From Micrococcales bacterium UBA7469 (GTDB taxonomy: Bacteria; Actinomycetota; Actinomycetes; Actinomycetales; Microbacteriaceae): 25,060 bases of DNA. Made by a program: the position numbers and the translations under genes. Below, in pieces: positions 6,947 to 14,206 of this stretch (positions are counted from its first letter, which is position 1; every line of letters begins with the position of its first letter). Under the pieces are notes generated by a model. The model was not told where the DNA came from and searched no databases. It worked only from the letters and a program-made list of their open reading frames with translations. Where the stretch lies: contig DLPB01000028.1 of assembly GCA_002479805.1 (NCBI GenBank), positions 1 to 25,060 of the forward strand, in the 5' to 3' direction.

Positions 6947-8788
6947 GTGAAGAATCGAACAAGGCTAGTTGCCACCGCATTGGCGTTGTCGATGATTTTC
7001 TCAAGCGCTGCCTTCGCAGCCAACAAGCCAAACAACAATGGCAACGCCTCCGGCAAGCCGACCACCAGCGCAAGCGCAAATTCAAATGGCAATGGAAATG
7101 CGGCAGCCAACCCTGCGGTCGGTGCGGCGTCGGGCACCGGTAATTCAACTGCTCCCGCCACCGGTAAGCCTGAAAATCCGGGCAACTCAGGAAACTCCGG
7201 TAATTCCGGTAGCGCAAATTCTGGCAATTCAAATTCGGGCAACTCGGGAGCGGCTCAGCCACCGAAGGACAACGGAAAGCCAGAGCAGTCAACCTCATCG
7301 GCAAAGGCAGCGTCGGCTTCTTCGAAGGCCCGCGGCACTGTGGATCAGGACTGCTTGGACTTTGTTGACTCTGGATCGGCAGCCGATGCTGCCGGTTGTC
7401 AGGTGGCCCAATACGTTATCCGTTTCCAAAACGGAGTCGACGCCGATGCTCAGGCCAAGGGGCTAAAGGCTATCAAGATTCCAGTGTCAAAGGTGCTAAA
7501 GTCGGTTATGTCCGGTGCGGTTGCCAAGCTGAACGCCAAGCAACTCAAGGCGGTTATGGCAAGCGGTAAGACCTTGACGGTGGAACAGGACTTCGAGGTC
7601 ACCAATGACCCGACCTTCACCACTGCGACGACTCAGGACAGTGCCACCTGGGGTTTAGATCGCCTTGATCAGGCTGCGCTTCCGCTGGATGCAAAGTTCA
7701 CCAACCCAAACTCTGGCAGCGGTGTGAAGGCCTTCGTGGTTGACACTGGTGTGGCAGCCAGCAATCAGGACTTCGAGGGTCGTGTGGTGTCGGGCTTTAC
7801 CGCTATCAACGACGGTAATGGCTTTTTGGATTGCAATGGCCACGGCACTCACGTCGCCGGCACCATCGCATCGAAGACCTATGGAGTTGCCAAGCAGGCC
7901 ACCATCGTGCCAGTGCGAGTGCTGGACTGCAACGGCTCTGGCTACCTATCGGGCGTGGTCTCAGGCCTGGATTGGATTGCCCAGAACTGGAGTGTTGGGA
8001 CATCTGCCGTTGTGAACCTAAGTTTGGGTGGCGGTATTAGCAGCACCCTTGATGCATCGGTCGAGTCTTTGGTCTCCAAGGGTCTAACTGTCGTTGTGGC
8101 AGCTGGCAACTCGGCCAGTGATGCCTGCGTAAGTTCTCCAGCCCGCACTCCCGGTGCAATCACGGTTGCAGCGAGTTCGATTACTGACGGTTTTGCGAGT
8201 TTCAGCAACTTTGGTAGTTGTGTTGATGTGGTGGCCCCGGGTGTAAACATCACCTCGACCTGGTTTACCGCCGCCACAGCAACTGCGGTGCTGAGCGGAA
8301 CTTCCATGGCTGCTCCACACGTTGCCGGTGTTGTTGCGGCCCTGCAGAGCTTCGGATACAAGTCGCCATCCGAGATTGACTTCACGATTAAGTCCAGTGC
8401 GGCAGCCTTCGCAGCACCGACTGGAACCGCCAACGCTCTGGTGCAGGTGCCGACCCAGTCGGTCGCACCAACCTCATCACCACAGCTTCCGACCGAATCG
8501 CAGACTGTGCCGGTGGCACCGGTGCTAACCAGCATCCTGGGCGTAAAAACCACCGTCACCGTCAACTGGCAGATCTCTCCAGATGGTGGTTCGCCTTTGA
8601 TTGAGCACCACATCATCGTTTGGGAGCGCGGTCTAGCAGCTCGAAAGATTGTGGTTGGCCCTGGCCAAACTTCGGTCAAAGTCTCCGGGCTAAAGCGCGG
8701 TCGCGCCTACACCTTCACGGTTAGGGCAGTGAATGCCAAGGGCGCTTCGCTCGACTCAAATGTGAGCGCAACCTACATACCGAGGTAG
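6947..8788 (+). CDS. Secreted subtilisin-like S8 protease with I9-like propeptide and FnIII domain
   Basis: A 613-residue secreted serine protease. I chose GTG 6947 because AAAGGGG at 6935-6941 is well placed and a signal peptide follows (MKNRTRLVATALALSMIF..., cleavage after AFA); GTG 6899 has no such support. Order: signal peptide; Gly/Asn/Ser-rich linker (to about 125); I9-like inhibitor propeptide (about 150-210, QYVIRFQNGV through LTVEQDFEV); S8 catalytic domain of the proteinase K/aqualysin type with Asp266 (VVDTGV), His299 (HGTHVAGT), oxyanion Asn in AAGNS and Ser453 (GTSMAAPHVAG); and a C-terminal FnIII domain (about 522-613). There is no sorting signal, so it is probably released. 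It is the fourth gene of the surface cluster, 44 bp behind the small membrane protein, and may process surface proteins or digest external protein. Confidence 0.93.
   Translation: MKNRTRLVATALALSMIFSSAAFAANKPNNNGNASGKPTTSASANSNGNGNAAANPAVGAASGTGNSTAPATGKPENPGNSGNSGNSGSANSGNSNSGNSGAAQPPKDNGKPEQSTSSAKAASASSKARGTVDQDCLDFVDSGSAADAAGCQVAQYVIRFQNGVDADAQAKGLKAIKIPVSKVLKSVMSGAVAKLNAKQLKAVMASGKTLTVEQDFEVTNDPTFTTATTQDSATWGLDRLDQAALPLDAKFTNPNSGSGVKAFVVDTGVAASNQDFEGRVVSGFTAINDGNGFLDCNGHGTHVAGTIASKTYGVAKQATIVPVRVLDCNGSGYLSGVVSGLDWIAQNWSVGTSAVVNLSLGGGISSTLDASVESLVSKGLTVVVAAGNSASDACVSSPARTPGAITVAASSITDGFASFSNFGSCVDVVAPGVNITSTWFTAATATAVLSGTSMAAPHVAGVVAALQSFGYKSPSEIDFTIKSSAAAFAAPTGTANALVQVPTQSVAPTSSPQLPTESQTVPVAPVLTSILGVKTTVTVNWQISPDGGSPLIEHHIIVWERGLAARKIVVGPGQTSVKVSGLKRGRAYTFTVRAVNAKGASLDSNVSATYIPR
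7181..7249 (+). repeat. Gly-Asn-Ser tandem repeat coding region
   Basis: Short tandem units encode GNS triplets (GNSGNSGNSGSANSGNSNSG) between the signal peptide and propeptide of the protease. The codons vary between units, so it is kept at protein level, probably as a flexible linker. Confidence 0.8.
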
Positions 8789-8793
8789 CGGGT

Positions 8794-10269
8794 TTAGGCC
8801 ATCGGGTCAGAAATACCGACGTAAACAGTCTCGAGGTATTCCTCGATGCCCTCGAGTGACCCTTCACGTCCTAGACCGGATTGCTTCACGCCACCAAATG
8901 GACCAGCTGGGTTTGAAACCAAACCGGTGTTCAGGCCAAACATGCCGGTCTCTAAGCGCTCGGCAAGTCTTAGGCCGCGGTTTAGGTCCTTGGTAAAGGC
9001 ATAGGCAACTAGTCCATACTCGGTGTCATTTGCCATTTCGACCGCTTCGTCTTCGGTCTTGAAAGTGCAGATCGGCGCTACCGGTCCGAAGATCTCATTT
9101 CTGAGAATGTCGCAGCTGGCTGGAACAGACTTCAGAACCGTTGGTGGGTAGAAGTAGCCATCACCCTCAGGAATCACACCTCCGGTTAGCACCTTTGCAC
9201 CTTTAGCGGTGGCATCGGTCACTAGCGCGTGGATTGAGTTTCTAGCCTTTTCATCGATTACCGGTCCGATGTTGGTGCCTTCTTCAACACCGCGGGCAAC
9301 CTTGAGGGCTGCAAACTTTGCGGTCAGCTTCTCGGCAAATTCATCAGCTACCGATTCGTGAATCAGGAAGCGGTTGGCTGCGGTGCAGGCCTCACCCATG
9401 TTGCGAAGCTTCGCGAGCATTGCTCCCTCAACAGCCTTATCGACATCGGCATCTTCGAATACTAAGAACGGGGCATTGCCACCGAGTTCCATCGAGGTGC
9501 GCAGCACCTGGTCGGCGGACTCTCTGATTAGAAGCTTTCCAACCGGAGTTGAACCGGTGAAGGATAGCTTGCGCAGGCGAGCGTCCTTAATGATCGGCGC
9601 GGTCACCTCGGAGACTCTGGTGGTCTGGATCACATTCACCACACCGGCTGGAACGCCAACTTCTTCCAGCACCTTGGCAAACAGCAGTGAGGTGAGTGGG
9701 GTTAAGGCTGCTGGCTTGAGGATCGAGGTGCAGCCAGCGGCAATTGCCGGACCAATCTTTCTGGTAGCCATCGCAAGCGGGAAGTTCCACGGGGTGATCA
9801 AAAGCGCAGGTCCAACCGGCTTCTTTAGCACCATCAGACGGTTCTTTCCATCGGGTGCGGTTTGGTAGCGACCGTTGACTCGCACTGCTTCTTCCGAGAA
9901 CCAGCGCAAGAACTCAGAGCCGTAGGCAACCTCGCCCTTGGCCTCTAAAAATGGCTTACCCATCTCGAGCGACATCAGGATCGCGAAGTCATCACTCATC
10001 GAGGTGACCTTTTCAAATGCAGCGCGAAGCAGTTCGGCACGAACTCGTGGGGCGGTGGCAGCCCAGGACTTTTGGGTGTTGTGGGCCGCGGCTAGGGCTT
10101 CCTGGCCATCTTCATAAGAGGCATCGGCAATGGTCTTTAGCAGCTTGCCGGTGGCAGGGTCAAAGACGTCTAAGGTTTTGCCATCGGAGGCATCACGCCA
10201 GATTCCGTTAATGTATAGGCCAGTTGGGACTAGATCGAGAACGCGCTTCTCATCGGCAGAGGTAATCAC
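8794..10269 (-). CDS. gabD: NAD(P)+-dependent succinate-semialdehyde dehydrogenase
   Basis: A 491-residue class 3-like aldehyde dehydrogenase that oxidises succinate semialdehyde to succinate, the last step of the GABA shunt. Visible features are the cofactor segment PWNFPLAMATRK, FTGSTPVGK, general base Glu261 (MELGGNAP), nucleophile Cys295 (GEACTAANR) and the C-terminal PFGGVKQSGLGREG. Length and motif spacing agree with GabD; other semialdehydes remain possible substrates. The ATG shares an ATGA overlap with the stop of copA, so the two are probably translated together. That partner is unusual, because no GABA transaminase is nearby. It ends 5 bp from the convergent protease gene. Confidence 0.88.
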   Translation of the reverse strand: MITSADEKRVLDLVPTGLYINGIWRDASDGKTLDVFDPATGKLLKTIADASYEDGQEALAAAHNTQKSWAATAPRVRAELLRAAFEKVTSMSDDFAILMSLEMGKPFLEAKGEVAYGSEFLRWFSEEAVRVNGRYQTAPDGKNRLMVLKKPVGPALLITPWNFPLAMATRKIGPAIAAGCTSILKPAALTPLTSLLFAKVLEEVGVPAGVVNVIQTTRVSEVTAPIIKDARLRKLSFTGSTPVGKLLIRESADQVLRTSMELGGNAPFLVFEDADVDKAVEGAMLAKLRNMGEACTAANRFLIHESVADEFAEKLTAKFAALKVARGVEEGTNIGPVIDEKARNSIHALVTDATAKGAKVLTGGVIPEGDGYFYPPTVLKSVPASCDILRNEIFGPVAPICTFKTEDEAVEMANDTEYGLVAYAFTKDLNRGLRLAERLETGMFGLNTGLVSNPAGPFGGVKQSGLGREGSLEGIEEYLETVYVGISDPMA

Positions 10270-12371
10270 TTCGCCACTCCTTTGTGTACTCGTCTATCCT
10301 GCCACTTCAAGCGTTGCGAATTGACCACAACTGAGACAGAGCTAAAGGCCATTGCGGCTCCGGCCAGCATCGGATTCAACAGGCCCATCGCCGCCACCGG
10401 TATCAAGATGATGTTGTAGCCAAAAGCCCAGCCTAGGTTCTGCAGGATATTGCGATGGGTGCGCTTAGCAAGCGACAGTGCGTATGCCACGTGTCTTGGA
10501 TTGTCATCCAAGATCGTGATTGCACTGGCTGCTTGAGCAGCGTGAGCACCAGAACCCATGGCAATTCCGATATCTGCCCGAGCCAACGCGGCAACGTCGT
10601 TGATGCCATCACCAACCATGGCCGTGACCTGAGTTGCGGAGTGAATCAGCTCTAGTTTCTGCTCCGGGGTCACCCCACCCTTGAATCTGGTGATGCCCAG
10701 CTGCTTGGCAATTACTTCAACTCGAGCGGGCTGATCGCCGGAGAGCAACTCAACCTCGATGCCCATGTTCTGCAACGCTGCAACTGACTCTTGGGCACCT
10801 TCACGAACCTCATCGCTGAGTTCGATTAGGCCGTGTGCCCAACCCTCCCAGGCCACTACCACCAGGGTGTTTGGCCCGGCATTCTTTAGCGCTTCGTCTA
10901 GTTCAGATTGGTTCTCGTATCTTCCGGGGCGCTCAACACTCACCAACTTGCCCTCCACCAAACCGGTGAGTCCGACCCCAGCCTGTTCGGTGACATCGGT
11001 TGCGGTGAACTGGCTGGATAGCTTGCTGATGGCCTTGGCAACCGGATGGTTTGAGCCCTGCTCTACGGCTGCGGCATAAGCCAGCATGGTGGCAGCGCCG
11101 ACCCCGCCCAAGCCTCGAGAATTCACAACTCGAAGCTGGCCATCGGTCAGCGTTCCGGTCTTATCGAATATCACTCGCTTGACCTTGGCGGCAAGCCGCA
11201 GAGAATCTGGATTTCTAATCACCAGTGACTTCTTGGTGCCCAAACCAGTTGCGACTACCAAGCTCATCGGCACGGCAATTCCCAGGGCGCAGGGGCAGGC
11301 GATTACCAAGACCGCTACCGCTGCCGAGACTGCGAAGTCGGTGCTGGCTCCCAGCCAGCTCCAGATGGCAAAGGTAGCGATTGCGATCACAATCACACTC
11401 GGCACAAAGATGCTCGAAATCCGATCGGCCAAAGATCCCAGCTGAGTCTTCTGCGCGGTCGCCTCGCGAACCAGGTCGGCGATTCGGGACAGTCTTGAGA
11501 CGCTCGCGCTGCCGGTGGCCTCCAGGGTAATTTGACCACTCAGCGAAGTTGCTCCCGCCGAGAGTGAACCTGCGGCGGCTACTTCAACGGGCAGGCTTTC
11601 ACCGGTGAGGGTTGAAAGATCGACCAAAGCATTTGCGGAGAGCAATTTGCCATCCACCGGGATACGCTCGCCGGCATTTACGAAGACCTTGTCTCCAGCC
11701 CGCACCTCGCCGGTTGCCACTTCAACTTTCTGGCCATCGCGCTCTATCACCGCGGTCTCGGGGATCGCAGCCAACATGGCCCTGACGGCATCGGTGGCGG
11801 ATCTTCTGGCCCTTACCTCGATGTAGCGACCGAGCAACACCACTGCCGGCACGACGGCACTTACCTCAAAGTAGTTGTGCGGGTGACCGTCCAGGGTGAG
11901 GTAAACGCTGTAGCCGTATGCCACCAAAGACCCGAGCGAAACCAGGGTGTCCATGGTGGAATCTAAGTGCCTGAGATTTTTGATTGCTGCGCTGTGGAAT
12001 GGGTATGCCACATAACCAATCACCACGGTTGCCAAGACCCAGACCAAATACTGCGAACCTGGGAAGGCAAAGAACGGCACCATGCCAAAAGCCATGGTTA
12101 GCGAAGCAAAAATCGCTCCCACCCAAAGCCTCGGTCGCAGCGACTCAAGCTCTGAGCGGCCGGAGCCAATCTTGTAGCCGGCGGATTCAACTGCCTCGGT
12201 TAGTTGCTGTTGACTCACCTCGGGGCCAAGCTGCAGGTGAGCCTTTTCGGTCGCAAAGTCAACGTAGGCGGTTACTCCAGCGAGCTTGTTGAGGTTCTTT
12301 TCGACGCGCCTGGCGCATGCCGTGCAAGTCATGCCCTCAATTTCAAGCTCTTGAAGATTGGTTTTAGGCAT
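10266..12371 (-). CDS. copA: Copper(I)-exporting P1B-type ATPase
   Basis: A 701-residue metal pump that exports Cu(I) from the cytoplasm using ATP. In order: one N-terminal heavy-metal domain with GMTCTAC (Cys16/Cys19), the first membrane helices, actuator TGES, transmembrane metal site CPC at 359-361, phosphorylation site DKTGTLT with Asp403, SNHPVA for nucleotide binding, and GDGINDVAAL. The last helices contain GYN and MAFSSVSVVVNS, the YN and MxxSS signatures of the copper(I) subgroup (P1B-1), which argues against a zinc or cadmium pump. It overlaps copZ by 8 bp and gabD by 4 bp, so all three are read as one operon with arsR upstream. Confidence 0.95.
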   Translation of the reverse strand: MPKTNLQELEIEGMTCTACARRVEKNLNKLAGVTAYVDFATEKAHLQLGPEVSQQQLTEAVESAGYKIGSGRSELESLRPRLWVGAIFASLTMAFGMVPFFAFPGSQYLVWVLATVVIGYVAYPFHSAAIKNLRHLDSTMDTLVSLGSLVAYGYSVYLTLDGHPHNYFEVSAVVPAVVLLGRYIEVRARRSATDAVRAMLAAIPETAVIERDGQKVEVATGEVRAGDKVFVNAGERIPVDGKLLSANALVDLSTLTGESLPVEVAAAGSLSAGATSLSGQITLEATGSASVSRLSRIADLVREATAQKTQLGSLADRISSIFVPSVIVIAIATFAIWSWLGASTDFAVSAAVAVLVIACPCALGIAVPMSLVVATGLGTKKSLVIRNPDSLRLAAKVKRVIFDKTGTLTDGQLRVVNSRGLGGVGAATMLAYAAAVEQGSNHPVAKAISKLSSQFTATDVTEQAGVGLTGLVEGKLVSVERPGRYENQSELDEALKNAGPNTLVVVAWEGWAHGLIELSDEVREGAQESVAALQNMGIEVELLSGDQPARVEVIAKQLGITRFKGGVTPEQKLELIHSATQVTAMVGDGINDVAALARADIGIAMGSGAHAAQAASAITILDDNPRHVAYALSLAKRTHRNILQNLGWAFGYNIILIPVAAMGLLNPMLAGAAMAFSSVSVVVNSQRLKWQDRRVHKGVAK

Positions 12372-12585
12372 TTAGGGTGGTGAATTCCTTGGCGGTGTAA
12401 CCGGCCTCAGATACTGCCTGGGAAAGCTGCTCGTTGGATACGTCGGTTAGCTCCACAATTGCGCTGCCCTTTTGGTGATCGACCTGAACATCGCTCACGC
12501 CGGCAAGGCCGGAGAGCTCCTTGGTAATGCTCATCGCACAGTGACCACAGGTCATGCCTTCAATCTTGATCTCTACCTTGCTCAT
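12364..12585 (-). CDS. copZ: CopZ-like copper chaperone
   Basis: A 73-residue single heavy-metal-associated domain. The metal loop is GMTCGHCAMS near residues 10-19, with the two cysteines that bind Cu(I). The His between them, GHC, is common in CopZ chaperones. The ending EAGYTAKEF completes the ferredoxin-like HMA fold. It would deliver copper to the HMA domain of CopA, whose gene overlaps by 8 bp. The start ATG has a strong AAGGAG site just upstream. No separate copper operator is visible in the 62 bp between arsR and this gene, so it may depend on the arsR promoter. Confidence 0.93.
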   Translation of the reverse strand: MSKVEIKIEGMTCGHCAMSITKELSGLAGVSDVQVDHQKGSAIVELTDVSNEQLSQAVSEAGYTAKEFTTLNA

Positions 12586-12647
12586 CTTTTCTCCTTCGAA
12601 ATCATCAATTTAGTTCAACCTCAGACGCTTTGGGAAAGTTCCATCAT

Positions 12648-12986
12648 TCAGTTGGCAAAGAGGTTTGCGATCTGACTCCAGCGCTCACGATTTAGCGAAT
12701 ACCAAACCCAGGTGCCTCGGCGCTCGCCTTCAATGAGGCCGGCCTCGGCCAACTTCTTTAGGTGGTGGCTGATGGTGGGCTGAGTAAGTTTCAGTGGATC
12801 GGTGAGGTTGCAGACACAGGATTCTTGGTTCTCGCTGGCCGCAATCATTGCCAAAATTTGCAAGCGGGTCGGATCAGCAACTGCCTTTAGGGCTTGCGCC
12901 ATGGACTCTGCGCTGTCGCGAGCTAATGGCTCGGCCCCTGCCTTCGGCAGGCAATCCAGTAGCTGGAGCGGGATTCTCTTAACCAC
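12648..12986 (-). CDS. arsR: ArsR/SmtB-family metalloregulator
   Basis: A 112-residue winged-helix repressor. The DNA-binding helix is LTQPTISHHLKKLAEAGL (68-85), followed by the wing GERRGTWVWYSL. Residues 55-62 (ESCVCNLT) match the CVCDL arsenite-binding loop of ArsR proteins, giving Cys57 and Cys59. Cys12 in the N-terminal extension could be a third ligand, as in Corynebacterium ArsR, where an N-terminal Cys takes part. It should bind DNA without metal and release it with As(III). I use GTG 12986 with AGGT 7-10 nt upstream. It is divergent from the aqpS-arsC pair, and two matching inverted repeats lie in the shared 67-bp promoter region. Confidence 0.92.
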   Translation of the reverse strand: MVKRIPLQLLDCLPKAGAEPLARDSAESMAQALKAVADPTRLQILAMIAASENQESCVCNLTDPLKLTQPTISHHLKKLAEAGLIEGERRGTWVWYSLNRERWSQIANLFAN

Positions 12987-13001
12987 CTGTTTACCTAACT
13001 G

Positions 13002-13019
13002 TATAGATACTTATCTATA
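13002..13019. promoter_or_regulatory. Likely ArsR operator 1
   Basis: A perfect 8-bp inverted repeat with a 2-bp spacer, TATAGATA-CT-TATCTATA. It shares the core TAGATR-NN-YATCTA with a second site 35 bp away (centre to centre). It overlaps the TATAAT -10 box of the rightward promoter, so a bound repressor would block RNA polymerase. Confidence 0.75.
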
Positions 13020-13021
13020 AT
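13016..13021 (+). promoter_or_regulatory. Candidate -10 box (TATAAT) for aqpS-arsC
   Basis: An exact TATAAT lies 32 nt before the GTG of the channel gene. No good -35 hexamer is seen at 17-18 bp. It is embedded in operator 1. Confidence 0.55.
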
Positions 13022-13038
13022 TCAACCACTCGGTTAAA

Positions 13039-13052
13039 TAGATGGGCATCTA
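13039..13052. promoter_or_regulatory. Likely ArsR operator 2
   Basis: TAGATG-GG-CATCTA is an inverted repeat with the same core as operator 1. It ends one base before the GTG start of the channel gene, so it lies just downstream of the predicted transcription start and could act as a second roadblock. Confidence 0.65.
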
Positions 13053-13053
13053 A

Positions 13054-13722
13054 GTGAACTTTACTTCATCGCAACGACTGGCTGCCGAGCTAATCGGAAC
13101 CGCAGCCATCACTGCGGTGGTGCTGGGTGCCGGTCACATGGCCAAGCAGCTCGGTGCTGACTCGGCTCAAGGATTGTTGATCAATGGCTTAGCCACCGCA
13201 GCCGCACTGTTCCTATTGATCTCAATGTTCGCATCGGTTTCCGGGGCGCACTTCAACCCAATTGTCAGCTTCGCAATGCTGCTTAGAAGGCAGATCAGCA
13301 TGGTTCTAGCCTTGGGTTATGTCCTCGCGCAGGTTATAGGTGCTGTGCTCGGTGCAGTGCTCGCGAATGCCATGTTTGCAAAGGCACTTCTGGGCCCAAG
13401 TGCTGTGGTGCGCGATGGTGCAGGGGTCTACCTCGGCGAAATTGTCGCAAGCTCTGGCTTACTTTTGGTGATTCTGCTTTTGAGCCAGCAGGACAGGGGA
13501 CACATCATTCCCGCAGCGGTAGCACTTTGGATATTTGCCGGTTACTTTTTTACGGCTTCAACCTGCTTTGCTAACCCGGCGGTAACTTTCGGTCGAACCT
13601 TCTCCGATGCCTCAAGTTCGATTTCACTTCAGTCGGTTCCGATGTTCATCGGAATGCAATTTTTTGGAGCACTACTCGCTGTGGGTGTTGCTCATTTACT
13701 TCGTCCAAAAACCGGAAGGTAA
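13054..13722 (+). CDS. aqpS: AqpS-like aquaglyceroporin (probable arsenite channel)
   Basis: A 222-residue MIP-family channel with six membrane helices. The first half-helix motif is SGAHFNPI (Asn68-Pro-Ile instead of the usual NPA) and the second is CFANPAVTFGR (Asn174-Pro-Ala), with Arg181 as the selectivity-filter arginine. Its position next to arsC, under ArsR operators and without any arsB or acr3 gene, mirrors ars operons in which AqpS lets arsenite flow out downhill. Glycerol, water or other metalloid transport cannot be excluded from the sequence. The GTG has no clear ribosome-binding site. A four-codon frame (ATG GGC ATC TAA) ends directly before it. Confidence 0.85.
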   Translation: MNFTSSQRLAAELIGTAAITAVVLGAGHMAKQLGADSAQGLLINGLATAAALFLLISMFASVSGAHFNPIVSFAMLLRRQISMVLALGYVLAQVIGAVLGAVLANAMFAKALLGPSAVVRDGAGVYLGEIVASSGLLLVILLLSQQDRGHIIPAAVALWIFAGYFFTASTCFANPAVTFGRTFSDASSSISLQSVPMFIGMQFFGALLAVGVAHLLRPKTGR

Positions 13723-13726
13723 AAAA

Positions 13727-14143
13727 ATGTCCACTCCAATCGCATCAGTGATGTTCGTTTGCATCCACAACGCTGGCCGCAGCCAAATGGCTGCCGCCTA
13801 CCTGCAGCACTTAGCAGGTGATCGAATTGAGGTTCGCTCTTCCGGCACTGCCCCTGCTGATTCTGTAAACCCAGCGGTTGTAGAGGCCATGCTTGAAGAG
13901 GGCATCGACATCTCTGGCAACACCCCAAAGATCTTGACCGATGAGGCAGTTCTGGCCTCGGACTACGTGATCACCATGGGTTGTGGCGACAAGTGTCCGT
14001 TCTACCCGGGCAAGACCTACCTGGACTGGAAGCTTGCCGATCCAGCCGGCCAAGGCGTTGATTTTGTTCGTCCGATCCGCGATGAAATCCGTTGCATGGT
14101 AGAAGACCTGATTCACAAGATCGACGCCAACTTTGGTAACTAG
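13727..14143 (+). CDS. arsC: Arsenate reductase, low-molecular-weight phosphatase type
   Basis: A 138-residue protein starting at ATG 13727, 4 bp after the channel stop, with GGAAGG at 13714-13719. The frame is open further upstream, but that part lies inside the channel gene in another frame. The P-loop CIHNAGRSQ holds nucleophile Cys12, and the remainder (RSSGTAPAD, EEGIDISGNTPK, ITMGCGDKCPFYPG, LDWKLADPAGQG, VRPIRDEI) follows the actinobacterial mycothiol-dependent ArsC1/ArsC2 enzymes. Those enzymes reduce arsenate to arsenite with mycothiol and mycoredoxin, so the organism probably makes mycothiol. The product would be exported through the co-transcribed channel. Confidence 0.95.
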   Translation: MSTPIASVMFVCIHNAGRSQMAAAYLQHLAGDRIEVRSSGTAPADSVNPAVVEAMLEEGIDISGNTPKILTDEAVLASDYVITMGCGDKCPFYPGKTYLDWKLADPAGQGVDFVRPIRDEIRCMVEDLIHKIDANFGN

Positions 14144-14194
14144 TCGTTCGCTAGACATTTACCTGGTGAACAGCTAGGAGAAAACTTGGCTCGA

Positions 14195-14200
14195 TAACTT
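14195..14200 (+). promoter_or_regulatory. Candidate -10 box (TAACTT) of the glycosyltransferase gene
   Basis: TAACTT fits TANNNT and ends 6 nt before ATG 14207, so transcription would start at the A of the start codon. The nearest Shine-Dalgarno-like sequence (AGGAG at 14176-14180) is 26 nt from the ATG, too far to serve it. A perfect 7-bp inverted repeat, CTTCAGC-GCAT-GCTGAAG (14198-14215), spans the same point. Confidence 0.45.
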
Positions 14201-14206
14201 CAGCGC

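Noticed and set aside
7942..8679. A 245-codon open frame on the minus strand inside the protease gene
   Set aside because: It is the antisense shadow of the catalytic domain. The + strand frame has all protease motifs, while this one has no recognisable domain or ribosome site.
9374..9868. A 164-codon open frame on the + strand inside gabD
   Set aside because: It is antisense to a complete aldehyde dehydrogenase with intact catalytic residues; it is low-complexity and has no start signal.
14147..14161. CTAGTCGTTCGCTAG after arsC as a terminator
   Set aside because: The stem has only four paired outer bases with an interruption and no T-run follows.
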